From NCBI GenBank assembly GCA_039817415.1, contig JBCBVV010000045.1:1-52182 (forward strand): DNA of 52,182 bases, read 5' to 3'. The position numbers and the translations under genes are program-made. Every line of letters starts with the position of its first letter. The stretch's first letter is position 1. Under the pieces are notes generated by a model that did no database searches, was not told where the DNA came from, and saw only the letters and a program-made list of their open reading frames with translations. The DNA comes from JALEFZ01 sp039817415 (GTDB taxonomy: Bacteria > Bacteroidota > Bacteroidia > J057). This document shows, one piece after another, positions 26,123 to 35,073 of the stretch.

Positions 26123-26671
26123 ATGCATAAATATCTGATCCTTATTCTTTTGACCCCTATTTTGATGGGGTGTTCAACTGAGAATGTAAACCCTGAACAA
26201 GAACAACAAGCATGGTTTTGGGTAACAACCTTTGGAGGGGTATGTGGCTGCACAACTAGCTTCATATTTATAGATGGAAAAGGACAGATCCGAGAAGTCC
26301 AAGCCGAAAACCTCGATCAGGTTAACTCTCCTATTGGGAATTGGACCGAGGATACAGGGGGAACATGGGAGGAAGATGCCTTGAAACAAAGTCTAGATTT
26401 GGCGATCGGACCTCTTACTCAACCGAATCTAGAAGAGTTAAGGGAATTGATTAGGATGATCCCAGAAGATAGAGGAACACGAGAAATTCCAGAAGAAGAG
26501 CGTTGTTTTGACGCTGCTGCTACCCATTATTCAGCCTTGGTGAAAGTGGAAAATTCTACCCGGTATAAAGTGGTTTATTTAGGCTCATCTGTTGATTGTG
26601 GGAATGGAGCGAGAGAGCATATAACTAGACGAGGTCGACGATTATTACAGGCCTTACAGGAATTAATCTAA
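26123..26671 (+). CDS. small lipoprotein of unknown function
   Basis: 182 aa with a clear lipobox LMGC (Cys at residue 17). The mature part starts polar and then reads WFWVTTFGGVCGCTTSFIFIDG, with Cys pairs in VCGC and single Cys residues later (ERCFD, SSVDCGNG), so disulfides are likely. No family is recognised. It is divergent from the transporter gene (95 bp apart) and ends at a strong hairpin shared with the next, converging gene. Confidence 0.75.
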   Translation: MHKYLILILLTPILMGCSTENVNPEQEQQAWFWVTTFGGVCGCTTSFIFIDGKGQIREVQAENLDQVNSPIGNWTEDTGGTWEEDALKQSLDLAIGPLTQPNLEELRELIRMIPEDRGTREIPEEERCFDAAATHYSALVKVENSTRYKVVYLGSSVDCGNGAREHITRRGRRLLQALQELI

Positions 26672-26676
26672 TATAA

Positions 26677-26721
26677 ACACATACAGCCTTGCTCAAAGAG
26701 AAGGCTGTATGTGTGTGTTTT
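26677..26721 (+). terminator. terminator after the small lipoprotein
   Basis: A 14-bp perfect stem, ACACATACAGCCTT with AAGGCTGTATGTGT, a ten-base loop, then GTG and four T. It lies between converging genes and may act both ways. Confidence 0.75.
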
Positions 26722-26737
26722 CCTGTTGGGCTATTCA

Positions 26738-27115
26738 TCATCCAAAGTCGATATGGATAGGGTTAAAAGTATTTCCCTTGATCACATATATAGAGTTCTT
26801 TCCGGATACCATCACTGGGGATCCTCCTTTGAAATCACTTCTCCATTTGTGGATATCAAGCCACTGCCACTCGTAGTCTTCCATGTCTGCAGTGAAACCA
26901 AACTTGATCGATTTTCCTTGCTTGATATTTGTCCAAGCTGACCAGCGACCATTGGACTTTGTTCGAAAGGATACCTTCCACATGGACTGATTATTAACAG
27001 TAAGGGTGAAGGAAGTATTGGGAGGTTCGTATCCTCTTTTGCAGATAAACATTCCTTGCCCATATGTGGTAAATCCAGCAATGGTGAAGATGAGGGCTAA
27101 CATTAGGCTTTTCAT
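26738..27115 (-). CDS. small secreted protein of unknown function
   Basis: 125 aa. A signal peptide ends near FTTYGQ (residue 20). The mature part is short and aromatic-rich (MWKVSFRTKSNGRWSAWTNIKQG, DYEWQWLDIHKWRSDF), consistent with a small beta fold. No known family is recognised and there is no sorting tail. The gene faces the preceding lipoprotein gene. Confidence 0.68.
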   Translation of the reverse strand: MKSLMLALIFTIAGFTTYGQGMFICKRGYEPPNTSFTLTVNNQSMWKVSFRTKSNGRWSAWTNIKQGKSIKFGFTADMEDYEWQWLDIHKWRSDFKGGSPVMVSGKNSIYVIKGNTFNPIHIDFG

Positions 27116-27265
27116 AATCTAAGGGGTTAAATCGTTTGAATTGATGTAAATGTTTTGATCATTGACACACCTAAATGTACGCCTCACGCCAAGGCGGGAT
27201 ATTGGCCTATGAGAATTTGGACGCTATTCTAAGAATTTGGATGAAATGCCTTAGAAAACAGGCAT

Positions 27266-27300
27266 AAAAAAGCCCCTTCCCACAACACATGCAGGAAGGG
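27266..27300 (-). terminator. terminator after the DUF1080 gene
   Basis: On the minus strand CCCTTCC-loop-GGAAGGG is followed by GC and six T. It lies about 20 bp after the stop at 27322. Confidence 0.78.
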
Positions 27301-27321
27301 ACTATCTAATCTTTGGTATTT

Positions 27322-28068
27322 TTATAACTCTCTTACCCAGATGTTGCGGTAGGAGACTGGATTTCCGTGATCTTGAAGCATAATGGAGCCTTTGCCATGA
27401 GCTTTGTTTTGGGGCATCATGTCGTACTCAGTAGTACCCTTAATTTCGACATGATTTTGAACAAGGACGCCATTATGAAATACAGTCAAATAACCTGATC
27501 TGACCTTGATTCCATCCTTGTTAAACTCAGGTTCCATGAAGATGATATCATAGGTCTGCCATTCCCCAGGTTTTCTACAGGCATTAACCAAGGGAATGTG
27601 TTGCTTGTAAACAGAACCCGCTTGACCGTTAGGGTAGGTCTTGTTCTGAAAGTTGTCTAATACTTGAACTTCATATCTTTTTTGGAAGAATATCCCACTG
27701 TTACCCCTCCCTTGTCCTTCTCCTTCCACTACTGCAGGCGATCGCCATTCAATGTGCAGTTGGATGCTTCCAAATTTCTTTTTCGTCTGAATTCCTTTAG
27801 CTCCATCTACCACGGTCATACATCCATTCTCCAATTTCCACTTTACATCTTTTGCCTCTACTTCTGATTCCCATTCGTCAAAATTGGTTCCATCAAATAA
27901 TACAATGGCATCAGAAGGGGCGTCATTTGCCACCTTTTTTCCTGGCGTAACGGCTTCGGGAACTGGTTCCCACACTTCAAGTAACTCAGGTTTGATCTTT
28001 TCTTGCCCAAACACACAGCTCAAAAATCCAAGGATGATTATCGTAGTGATCCAAACACGCTTCATCAT
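27322..28068 (-). CDS. DUF1080 (3-keto-disaccharide hydrolase) family protein
   Basis: 248 aa. A signal peptide ends near CVFGQ (residue 21). The body is a LamG-like beta sandwich of the DUF1080 family: IVLFDGTNFDEWES at the start, WKLENGCMTVVDG, FGSIQLHIEWRSP, RGNSGIFFQKRYEVQVLDNF, GEWQTYDIIFMEP and the end GSIMLQDHGNPVSYRNIWVREL. Family members have been linked to hydrolysis of 3-keto-glycosides, but many are untested. It should be periplasmic or surface-exposed. The gene is alone between terminators. Confidence 0.9.
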   Translation of the reverse strand: MMKRVWITTIIILGFLSCVFGQEKIKPELLEVWEPVPEAVTPGKKVANDAPSDAIVLFDGTNFDEWESEVEAKDVKWKLENGCMTVVDGAKGIQTKKKFGSIQLHIEWRSPAVVEGEGQGRGNSGIFFQKRYEVQVLDNFQNKTYPNGQAGSVYKQHIPLVNACRKPGEWQTYDIIFMEPEFNKDGIKVRSGYLTVFHNGVLVQNHVEIKGTTEYDMMPQNKAHGKGSIMLQDHGNPVSYRNIWVREL

Positions 28069-28297
28069 AGCTTCAAATCGTTTTTTGTAGTAATAGTAGT
28101 AAATGTTTATCCTTTGTTCTCATGGGGGCTAGCTCTCTGATTAAGCCATCTTAAAGATAGCCAATTGCAAAATTATTCAAAGAGAAAGATCCTCTAGCAT
28201 CCGACTCTGTTGCCTGGAAGCTTAAAGGATCTTGACGTAAGTAACCAATAAAGAGGGTAAAATTTGATTAGGATTACCCTGAAAGAACGTGATAGAA

Positions 28298-28328
28298 AGG
28301 GGCCACTACCCAAAGTCTGTTGACCCCT
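28298..28328 (-). terminator. weak hairpin after the T9SS pair
   Basis: On the minus strand AGGGGTCA pairs with TGGCCCCT (one G-T pair) around a 13-base loop, followed by TTTC only. It is the only terminator-like structure in the 269-bp gap between the DUF1080 gene and the T9SS pair. Confidence 0.4.
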
Positions 28329-28337
28329 CCTTATCTA

Positions 28338-29666
28338 TTATTCCTTGATCAATAACTTCTGGCTGTAAACCTGTTGTCCATTCTCTACCACTTGTAACAA
28401 ATAATAACCGCCCGTTAAGCCATGTAAGGGCATGTTCTGTTGCACAGCATTTGATAAGCCTCGAACACGTCTCCCTTGTAGGTCCAAGAGCGAGACTGAA
28501 TAGGACTTTCCTGCCTTGAAATCAAATGACATTTCTTGATGGGTAAACAGCGGACTAGCTTGGGCAAAGGAGTCGTCAAATGGAATCTCCTTCTCGATAC
28601 TGGTAACATTGTTCAGACCATATGTGATCCAGTTGGCGAAGGTAATATCATTGGGATCTCCAGATAGGTATTGATAGAGCCTCGAACTGATCAAGGTTCC
28701 ATATTCATTGTATTCAAAGTCCTCGTGCCCAGTTTGTTGCCAATCATTTAAGGTAGTTGACCAGGTGTAAGTATTTTCCCTTTCTACATCCCCACATATG
28801 TTGTAAATAGTCTCCTCTCTCTCTGCGATAATCCAGTTGCCTGATTGAAGAGATTCTGACCAAAAATTGGTTTGGCGTCCTATCGAATCATAAGTGTAAA
28901 AACTCTTGTAAACGGGTACATAGGCCGAGGAAGTGTTACTCCAAGAGTCAAATTGGTAATAGGTGTTGTTCCCGAGGCTATCATACTCATAAAATGCCCT
29001 TCCATTTGGCTCATATTGTTGGGTACTACTCGAAAACCTATCTCTGTAGAGGCTGTCGCGTAGGTTATTGGCATTGTTAAAATATGTTCTACGCCAGGTA
29101 AAACTCCATTGATTGGTGGAAGGATCCCATGGACCAGAGTAACGGCTAAGTCTAAGATTGTTGGCGGAAAGCGTATCTAAGGTTCGGTAAGAATTTTCCC
29201 AAGGAAGGTTGTAAGCCTGTTTGATAGAGGATATTTCATCTTCTACTTTGAGATTACCTACTTCTTCGTAGTGGTATTCGTCTTTGTACCTAGGAACTAA
29301 CACATACCCTACATTGATATCAATCAACTCCAGATTGGTTCGCTGAGATAAGGTAAGTCTTCCCTCGGCATCATATACAAGGCTATCCGTCCCTATGACT
29401 TCCCATCCTTGTGAGTTTTCCTCAAAAGACTCGCTGGTCTCAAAGACTTTTTTATATCCATCAAAAATATAAGCATACTCATATGCATTCCGGCTAAAGT
29501 ACTCGAAGCTATCAAGTGCTGAATTGAATGTTCTAAGTATTCTGGATGAGGCTAAAAAGCTTGAATCTTGTGAATAGGTACAGTCTGGATTGTTTTGTCC
29601 CTGACAGGTGATGGCTGTCAATACGAAGGCGGTAGTGAGAATAAATATGGTATGATGATGACGCAT
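28338..29666 (-). CDS. T9SS-secreted YD-like repeat protein, paralog A
   Basis: 442 aa. The signal peptide ends near AITCQG, and the mature start is QNNPDC. The body has about five loose repeats of roughly 50 residues with the pattern W-x-Y-x-YD-x2-G-x-L (for example DSLVYDAEGRLTLSQRTN and KSFYTYDSIGRQTNFW). A YNICGD motif stands in place of the YDxCGN seen in its paralogs. The C-terminus is a T9SS type-A sorting domain (SYSVSLLDLQGRRVRGL, GLTGGYYLLQVVENGQQVYSQKLLIKE), so it should be exported through the outer membrane and attached or released. Four paralogs lie in the window; the next upstream gene is 67 bp away on the same strand. Confidence 0.82.
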   Translation of the reverse strand: MRHHHTIFILTTAFVLTAITCQGQNNPDCTYSQDSSFLASSRILRTFNSALDSFEYFSRNAYEYAYIFDGYKKVFETSESFEENSQGWEVIGTDSLVYDAEGRLTLSQRTNLELIDINVGYVLVPRYKDEYHYEEVGNLKVEDEISSIKQAYNLPWENSYRTLDTLSANNLRLSRYSGPWDPSTNQWSFTWRRTYFNNANNLRDSLYRDRFSSSTQQYEPNGRAFYEYDSLGNNTYYQFDSWSNTSSAYVPVYKSFYTYDSIGRQTNFWSESLQSGNWIIAEREETIYNICGDVERENTYTWSTTLNDWQQTGHEDFEYNEYGTLISSRLYQYLSGDPNDITFANWITYGLNNVTSIEKEIPFDDSFAQASPLFTHQEMSFDFKAGKSYSVSLLDLQGRRVRGLSNAVQQNMPLHGLTGGYYLLQVVENGQQVYSQKLLIKE

Positions 29667-29733
29667 AGTTTTAGGATTATAGGGTAATGAAGGAAGGAGA
29701 CTCCTATTTAAAAAGAGCCCCCTTCAAGCACCT

Positions 29734-31053
29734 TTAGTGTTGGATGATAAGCTTCTGAGAAAAAGCTGGTTGATGATCTTCTTGTACCTGTAGGATGTAA
29801 ATGCCTGCTTGGATATCCTGAAGAGGAATCCTTACTGCATGGCTTGTTTTTGCCAGTACAATGGTTCTGCCCTGCATGTCCACCAAGAAAATGTCATAGC
29901 TGTGTCCCCCCTCAAAATCAAATGAAAGTTCGTGTTGGTGAGAGATCGGATTAGGTTGGCGCCATTCTTCACGCATCGTGAAGGGGGCTATCCCTGTTGG
30001 AAGGGCGGGAGCTGTTTGATACGAATAGGTACAAGAAGAACCAAAAATAGGCTCCCTGCTAGTTGAACCTTGAGGATAGTAGAAATCAATCGCCTCAGCG
30101 ACTTGCCCCAGTTCGTTGAAGCTCACAAAATTCTCCCCCCTAAAGGTCCAATCACCCAGGTTGGGGTCCCAGTTTAGAATATCACAGTAAATGAGGCGGT
30201 CGCACTCATCATAATCGTGAAGCACTCGGATGTATTTTTGCCAGCCTGTAATCAGATTCCAATACTCTACTGTTTCAGAAAGTCTTCCTTGATTGTCGTA
30301 GGTATATTCCCTGTAAAGAAAGGGCTCATAATCGAGTGCAGTTTCACTCCATACATCTTGCTCAAATAGGCTTATCTCCCCATTCTCTTCGCGTAGGTAT
30401 GTTTCAATATTCCTTGGTTTCCATGGCTCAGTGGCAAAATTCCTAGAGAAATCCTTCTTCTCAATGAGCTTATTATCAGCATCATATTTGTAGGAGGCAT
30501 GGTAAACAGGGAACCAGTCTTGTAAACCAGCTGACCATTCTAAACTCCCTTCATCTTGGATTCTCCCATCTTCAAATAGTGTATCGGCCTGTTGAAAGCT
30601 GTTTACAAATCTACCATTTGACCTACCCTCATAGACCCTTGTTATGATCTGACCCTCGTCTATTTCCTGATAGGTCCAGGTAGATCTACCAAAGGTATCT
30701 CGGCTGTCTGAGAAAAAATAGATTTCGATTTCTTGTTGAAGCCTGTCCTGCTCATCGTAAGTAAAGAAGCGTTCAAAAATGGTTTCCCAGGCTTGGGTGA
30801 CCGGATTGTAATCTTCCTCTATCTCCGCTACTCGTAAATAGCTTCCATTTACCCATTCGTATTGATCTAGCGTTCGATAGTAAAGGACAAATTGCGCTAG
30901 GTTGGTATCGTAATCAGAGCAAATTTCTGAAACCTGATAATAGACATGATCTTGTTGAAGCCCGCATGGTTCCGATTTATCTGTCTGGGCAAACAGCCAG
31001 TAAGTGCTCCAAAGAAGGATAATGCTGATAATAATTCTCTTCATGTTGTTCAT
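29734..31053 (-). CDS. T9SS-secreted YD-like repeat protein, paralog B
   Basis: 439 aa with a signal peptide (IIISIILLWSTYWLFAQ). An N-terminal Cys lies soon after cleavage (EPCGLQ). Repeats include RFFTYDEQDRLQQEIEIYFF, ASYKYDADNKLIEKKDF, REYTYDNQGRLSETVEYWN and HDYDECDRLIYCDILNWD, the last being the diverged form of the family's YDxCGN motif. The C-terminal sorting domain is SYDIFLVDMQGRTIVLA to GIYILQVQEDHQPAFSQKLIIQH. It is the first gene of the pair with paralog A. The role is unknown; surface exposure is the main firm inference. Confidence 0.82.
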   Translation of the reverse strand: MNNMKRIIISIILLWSTYWLFAQTDKSEPCGLQQDHVYYQVSEICSDYDTNLAQFVLYYRTLDQYEWVNGSYLRVAEIEEDYNPVTQAWETIFERFFTYDEQDRLQQEIEIYFFSDSRDTFGRSTWTYQEIDEGQIITRVYEGRSNGRFVNSFQQADTLFEDGRIQDEGSLEWSAGLQDWFPVYHASYKYDADNKLIEKKDFSRNFATEPWKPRNIETYLREENGEISLFEQDVWSETALDYEPFLYREYTYDNQGRLSETVEYWNLITGWQKYIRVLHDYDECDRLIYCDILNWDPNLGDWTFRGENFVSFNELGQVAEAIDFYYPQGSTSREPIFGSSCTYSYQTAPALPTGIAPFTMREEWRQPNPISHQHELSFDFEGGHSYDIFLVDMQGRTIVLAKTSHAVRIPLQDIQAGIYILQVQEDHQPAFSQKLIIQH

Positions 31054-31227
31054 GTTTTGCCTGGGTCGAATGATGAGTTCGACCTGCAGAATTCTTAAAG
31101 GATGAATGATTACCTACTGTTGTTTTCTATCTACTCCTATCTGACGCAACATATATTTTCATATAAACTGCTAGCTGGAATTTTTAAGGGAAAATGCTAA
31201 GTTGATCACACCAAAAGCTTATTAGCC

Positions 31228-31752
31228 ATGAATCAGGAACTATCTATACACGTTGTTATCAGGGAATTGGAAAGGAATGGGAACATTTTCCAGGAGCTAT
31301 TAACTGGGATGGAAAAAAGCCAATATACCTGGCGTGCAGATGAGGAATCTTGGTCCTTACTAGAGATTATTTGCCACCTCTTTGATGAGGAGGTAGAAGA
31401 TTTTAGACCAAGAATGCAGCATTTATTTGATGGGAATAAGGGGATGTTCTCACCCATAGATCCACCAGCATGGGTCGAGGACAGAAAGTACATGGAACAG
31501 GACTTTGAAGAGCGAATTGCTGCCTTTTTACGAGAAAGAGAAGCTTCTTTACATTTTCTAGAAAAGCATATTTCTAGCGATTGGGCGCAGCATATTGTGC
31601 ACCCAAGGGTTGGGGCCATTTACCCGAGAGATTTGATGATGAATTGGCTGGCCCATGATTACCTACACCTAAGACAGATTACCAAGTTGAAATATGATAT
31701 GACGTCAAAATTGGGGGGAGTGGATATTTCCTATGCAGGTGTGTGGAAATAA
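31228..31752 (+). CDS. DinB-family protein
   Basis: 174 aa four-helix-bundle protein of the DinB/YfiT-like superfamily. Metal-binding His candidates are in IICHLFDEEVEDF and, near the end, WLAHDYLHLRQI (His-x3-His), with WSLLEI before the first. Members include thiol-dependent transferases and uncharacterised stress proteins; this one cannot be placed further. It is cytoplasmic with no signal peptide. The TetR gene follows 105 bp downstream. Confidence 0.88.
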   Translation: MNQELSIHVVIRELERNGNIFQELLTGMEKSQYTWRADEESWSLLEIICHLFDEEVEDFRPRMQHLFDGNKGMFSPIDPPAWVEDRKYMEQDFEERIAAFLREREASLHFLEKHISSDWAQHIVHPRVGAIYPRDLMMNWLAHDYLHLRQITKLKYDMTSKLGGVDISYAGVWK

Positions 31753-31817
31753 TTTTAGAATTATTACCCTGATAAGCAGTCATTTATGTAAGTATTTTCA
31801 AATTTTATGAATATTTT

Positions 31818-31833
31818 ATGAACACTGTTCAGT
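31818..31833. promoter_or_regulatory. TetR operator, copy 1 (before tetR)
   Basis: ATGAACACTGTTCAGT, containing the perfect palindrome TGAACA-C-TGTTCA. It lies just before the tetR -7 box and 24 bp before the ATG. Its exact reverse complement occurs after the gene at 32491. Confidence 0.82.
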
Positions 31834-31842
31834 AAAAAGCGT

Positions 31843-31850
31843 TAGATTTG
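31843..31850 (+). promoter_or_regulatory. -7 promoter element of tetR
   Basis: TAGATTTG matches TAnnTTTG exactly and ends 7 bp before the ATG at 31858, which predicts a leaderless or nearly leaderless mRNA. The -33 region overlaps operator copy 1, so bound repressor would block the promoter. Confidence 0.6.
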
Positions 31851-31857
31851 TGTAGTT

Positions 31858-32469
31858 ATGGGAATTGCTGAAAGAAAAGAAAGAGAGAAAAAGGAGATGC
31901 GCCAAAGAATCTTGGACACTGCGATGGAGCAATTCACCAAGGATGGCTACGACAAGTTATCTTTGCGAAAAGTGGCCAAGGAAATGGAGTATAGTCCAGG
32001 TACGTTGTATCTCCATTTTAAGAACAAGGATGAGATTTATTATGCCTTACACGATCAGTGTTTCAGGCTGTTACAGGATGAGTTCTTGAAGCATATGCAG
32101 ATTCCTGATCCTTTAGATAGGCTGAGGGCACTCGGAAGGACATATATTAGCTTTGGACTTAATAATCCAGAGAAATATAACCTGATGTTTATTGAGAAAG
32201 CTCCTATGGAGCAGATTGAAGGTCAAGAAACTTGGGAATGTGCAAAACGCACCTTTGACATATTGGTTGAGAGCCTACAAGCATGCATAGATGCAGAATA
32301 TTTTCCCAACAAGAACGTCATGCAAGTAGCTATGATTACCTATAGTGCTGTACATGGTATGGTTTCCTTGGAACTTCACAGACACCTGAAGATGTTTCCG
32401 GAGGAATCTAAAGAGAACCTGATCAACGATACCAATGAGTATCTGATCCAATTGTTAATGAAATCTTAG
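31858..32469 (+). CDS. TetR-family repressor of the efflux operon
   Basis: 203 aa. The N-terminal HTH reads RQRILDTAMEQFTKDGYDKLSLRKVAKEMEYSPGTLYLHFKNKDEIYYAL, the standard TetR pattern, at residues about 15-62. The rest is a helical ligand-binding and dimer domain. The gene sits directly upstream of a tolC-like/adaptor/RND operon, and three copies of one palindrome flank it, so it should repress both itself and the pump genes until an inducer binds. The inducer is not known. The start is fixed by the -7 box just upstream. Confidence 0.93.
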   Translation: MGIAERKEREKKEMRQRILDTAMEQFTKDGYDKLSLRKVAKEMEYSPGTLYLHFKNKDEIYYALHDQCFRLLQDEFLKHMQIPDPLDRLRALGRTYISFGLNNPEKYNLMFIEKAPMEQIEGQETWECAKRTFDILVESLQACIDAEYFPNKNVMQVAMITYSAVHGMVSLELHRHLKMFPEESKENLINDTNEYLIQLLMKS

Positions 32470-32490
32470 GGCAATTTTTTTTGCCTGCAT

Positions 32491-32506
32491 ACTGAACAGT
32501 GTTCAT
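32491..32506. promoter_or_regulatory. TetR operator, copy 2 (after tetR)
   Basis: ACTGAACAGTGTTCAT, the exact 16-base reverse complement of operator copy 1. It lies 21 bp after the tetR stop and 89 bp before the efflux operon start. Confidence 0.82.
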
Positions 32507-32529
32507 ATATTATTCGATGCATATATTTT

Positions 32530-32562
32530 TTTGACATCTCACTGAACGCTGATCATATTTTG
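32530..32562 (+). promoter_or_regulatory. promoter of the efflux operon with operator copy 3
   Basis: TTTG (32530-32533) and the -7-like TATTTTG (32556-32562) bracket ACTGAACGCTGATCAT (32541-32556), which matches the other two operators at 13 of 16 positions. The operator fills the spacer, so repressor binding would exclude RNA polymerase. The ATG at 32595 is about 27 bp downstream of the expected start site. Confidence 0.65.
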
Positions 32563-32594
32563 AAATCTGTATACCTAACCAATCGACTTTACAT

Positions 32595-33962
32595 ATGAAA
32601 CGACAAGCTGACCTTCGCTGGGTAATGCTTCTGCTGTTCATCCTAGGATGGCAGGGATTAACAGCCCAACAGGCAATTTTGGACCAGTATGTCCAAGAAG
32701 GCCTGGAAAACAATCTAGCCTTGAAAAGGCAAGATATGAGCTACGAAAAGAGTCTTCAGGCTTTGAAGGAGGCAAAAGGACTATTTTTGCCTGGGGTATC
32801 TTTCAATGCATCCTACACCTTGGCCAATGGGGGAAGGGCGATTGATTTCCCCATTGGAGATTTGCTGAATCCAATCTATGGTACCCTAAATCAACTGACA
32901 GAATCTCAGTCATTTCCTTCAGATTTACCAAATGAATCTATTCAGTTCCTTCCTAACAATTTCCATGAAACCAAGACGGTGGTATCACAGCCCTTGTTCA
33001 ACACGGATATTTACTACAACTACAAGGCAAAAACGGCTTTGACAGAAGTTGAGAAAGCTTCTAAAGAAGTATTCCAACTCCAGTTGGTCAGGGACATTCA
33101 AGTTGCGTATTTGGGATATTTACAGACCCTAGAAGGACTTGAAATATTTAGAGAAACGGCCATTTTATTGGATGAAGTCAAGCGAGTAAATAAAAAACTT
33201 GTAGCGAGTCAGAAGTCCACAAGAGAGGTGATCAGCCAGACTGATTTTCAGATAAGTGATATCGCCCAGCAAGAGGCCTCGATTAAGCAAAAAGAGGACG
33301 CAGCCAAGGCATATTTTAATTTCTTATTGAACAGACCCCTTGATGCACCTATCCAAATAGATTCCAGTCTTATCAGCGATCGTCAGTTAGGAAACCTAGA
33401 TGAGTTGACCTCTGAGGCGCTCCAAAAAAGACCGGAATTTACCCAACTCGATAAGGCACAAGAAGCGAATCAATTTGCGGTCAAGCGCTACCAATATGCC
33501 AACCTTCCTAAGCTAGGTGTAGGGCTAGAGCTTGGTTTTCAGGGATTTGGTTACAATTTCGGAGATAACCAAGCTTACTACCTAGCAGGCTTCTCCCTGA
33601 ATTGGGATCTCTTCAAAGGTGGGCAAAACAAGGCAGCCAAGCAGCAAGCCTTGCTTGATCAACAAATGCTTGTTAATCAAGAAGAAGAACTGCGTCAACA
33701 AATTGCCTTGCAACTTCGCCAAAATTATTTCGCTGCAGAAGCAGCTAAAGCCAAAGAAGGAAGCGCACGAGACGGACTAGCCAGTGCGAGACAGAGCTTC
33801 CACATCATCAATAAAAAGTACCAGAACCAGCAGGCGTCCTTTCTGGATTACCTGCAGGCACAAACGAATATGACGACAGCCAGGCTCAACCTGAGTTCAA
33901 GTCATTATGAATATCTCACCAAACTTGCCGAATTGGCCTATGCTGCCGGCAAATCATTGTAA
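32595..33962 (+). CDS. TolC-like outer membrane efflux protein
   Basis: 455 aa outer membrane factor of a tripartite pump. The signal peptide is MLLLFILGWQGLTAQ. The two homologous halves each show a coiled-coil helical stretch; LQLVRDIQVAYLGYLQTLEGLEIFRETA and LRQQIALQLRQNYFAAEAAKAKEGS are the paired helices, and FLDYLQAQTNMTTARLNLSSSHYEYLTKLAEL is the usual C-terminal motif. It forms the exit duct for the adaptor and RND permease encoded next (gaps of 26 bp and 2 bp). It is the first gene of the TetR-controlled operon. Confidence 0.93.
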   Translation: MKRQADLRWVMLLLFILGWQGLTAQQAILDQYVQEGLENNLALKRQDMSYEKSLQALKEAKGLFLPGVSFNASYTLANGGRAIDFPIGDLLNPIYGTLNQLTESQSFPSDLPNESIQFLPNNFHETKTVVSQPLFNTDIYYNYKAKTALTEVEKASKEVFQLQLVRDIQVAYLGYLQTLEGLEIFRETAILLDEVKRVNKKLVASQKSTREVISQTDFQISDIAQQEASIKQKEDAAKAYFNFLLNRPLDAPIQIDSSLISDRQLGNLDELTSEALQKRPEFTQLDKAQEANQFAVKRYQYANLPKLGVGLELGFQGFGYNFGDNQAYYLAGFSLNWDLFKGGQNKAAKQQALLDQQMLVNQEEELRQQIALQLRQNYFAAEAAKAKEGSARDGLASARQSFHIINKKYQNQQASFLDYLQAQTNMTTARLNLSSSHYEYLTKLAELAYAAGKSL

Positions 33963-33988
33963 TCCATCACTTACGACATCAACTAAAA

Positions 33989-35071
33989 ATGAAACAACAT
34001 AAAATAGTAGCGCTTACGCTTACCACCCTTGCACTTGCAACTGCCTGTGATACAGAAGAAAAGAAGCAAGCTACAGTGGATGTTCAGAGCAAAGTACTTC
34101 CCGTTAGCTTAAGTCCTATCATTCCTGTTCAGCAAGGCTTAGCGATAACCAGCAGTGGAATAGTGGGGTCAAGGAAGGAAGTTCGGCTATCTTTCAAAAT
34201 CGGAGGAGTAGTTAAGGATGTGTATATACAGGAAGGAAAGGCTGTTCGCAAAGGCCAGTTGCTTGCCAGCCTGAATACACAGGAAATAGAGGCTCAGGTT
34301 ATTCAAGCAGAAGCTGGACTAGCGAAAGCCAATAGGGACTTGGAGCGAGTCAATCAGTTATACCAAGACACAGTAGCTACCTTAGAACAAGTGCAGGACT
34401 TGACTACTGCAAGAGATGTTGCTGATGCTAACCTGAACATTGCCCAATTTAACCAGAAATACGCTAAGATTTATGCACCTGCAAATGGCCGCATTCTCAA
34501 GCGATTTGCTGAAAAAGGAGAAATCATCGGACCTGGTAACCCTGTTTATATGCTGGCTGCGGAAGATGAATCTCAAGTTATCAGAATCGGTATTTCAGAC
34601 AAGGATGTGGTTCGCCTAAATCTTGGGGATGCAGCCCAAATCACCTTTGATGCCCTTCCTGGTAAGGAAGTCAAAGGGAGGGTAGTGGAAATTGCCGCGG
34701 GTGCAAATCCAAGGAATGGTACATATGAAGTAGAAATTGCCCTTAGCAAGAATCCCTACAACATCAAGAATGGATTTGTAGGTCAGGTAAATCTGTATCC
34801 AAAGGCCCAAGAAGGGGATGTAAAAGTACCAATGGGGGCTTTGGTGGAGGCTGACCGTCAACAAGCTGTGATTTATGTGCCAGATTCTTCACATACCCAT
34901 GCTCGAAGAATGACACTCAGGGATTTCCAGTTGGGAGATAGCTTCCTGATCGTATCGGGAGAGCAATTGTTGGGAATTGAAGAGGTCATCACAGAAGGCG
35001 CACGCTACTTAACTGACGATGCCCAGATTAATATTCCGAATAACCTTGATTCATCTCTAAGCCAAAAATAG
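33989..35071 (+). CDS. RND efflux periplasmic adaptor lipoprotein
   Basis: 360 aa membrane fusion protein. The lipobox LATAC (Cys at residue 20) anchors it to the inner membrane. A biotinyl-lipoyl half is at VRLSFKIGGVVKDVYIQEGKAVRKGQLLASLN, a helical hairpin at EAQVIQAEAGLAKANRDLERVNQLY, the second lipoyl half at AKIYAPANGRILKRFAEKGEII, then beta-barrel and membrane-proximal domains. It links the RND permease to the TolC-like channel. The stop is 2 bp before the permease ATG, so tight co-translation is expected. Confidence 0.93.
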   Translation: MKQHKIVALTLTTLALATACDTEEKKQATVDVQSKVLPVSLSPIIPVQQGLAITSSGIVGSRKEVRLSFKIGGVVKDVYIQEGKAVRKGQLLASLNTQEIEAQVIQAEAGLAKANRDLERVNQLYQDTVATLEQVQDLTTARDVADANLNIAQFNQKYAKIYAPANGRILKRFAEKGEIIGPGNPVYMLAAEDESQVIRIGISDKDVVRLNLGDAAQITFDALPGKEVKGRVVEIAAGANPRNGTYEVEIALSKNPYNIKNGFVGQVNLYPKAQEGDVKVPMGALVEADRQQAVIYVPDSSHTHARRMTLRDFQLGDSFLIVSGEQLLGIEEVITEGARYLTDDAQINIPNNLDSSLSQK

Positions 35072-35073
35072 TC

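Noticed and set aside
31865..32089. 74-codon plus-strand frame inside tetR
   Set aside because: It lies fully within the TetR gene in another frame; the TetR frame has a clear HTH.
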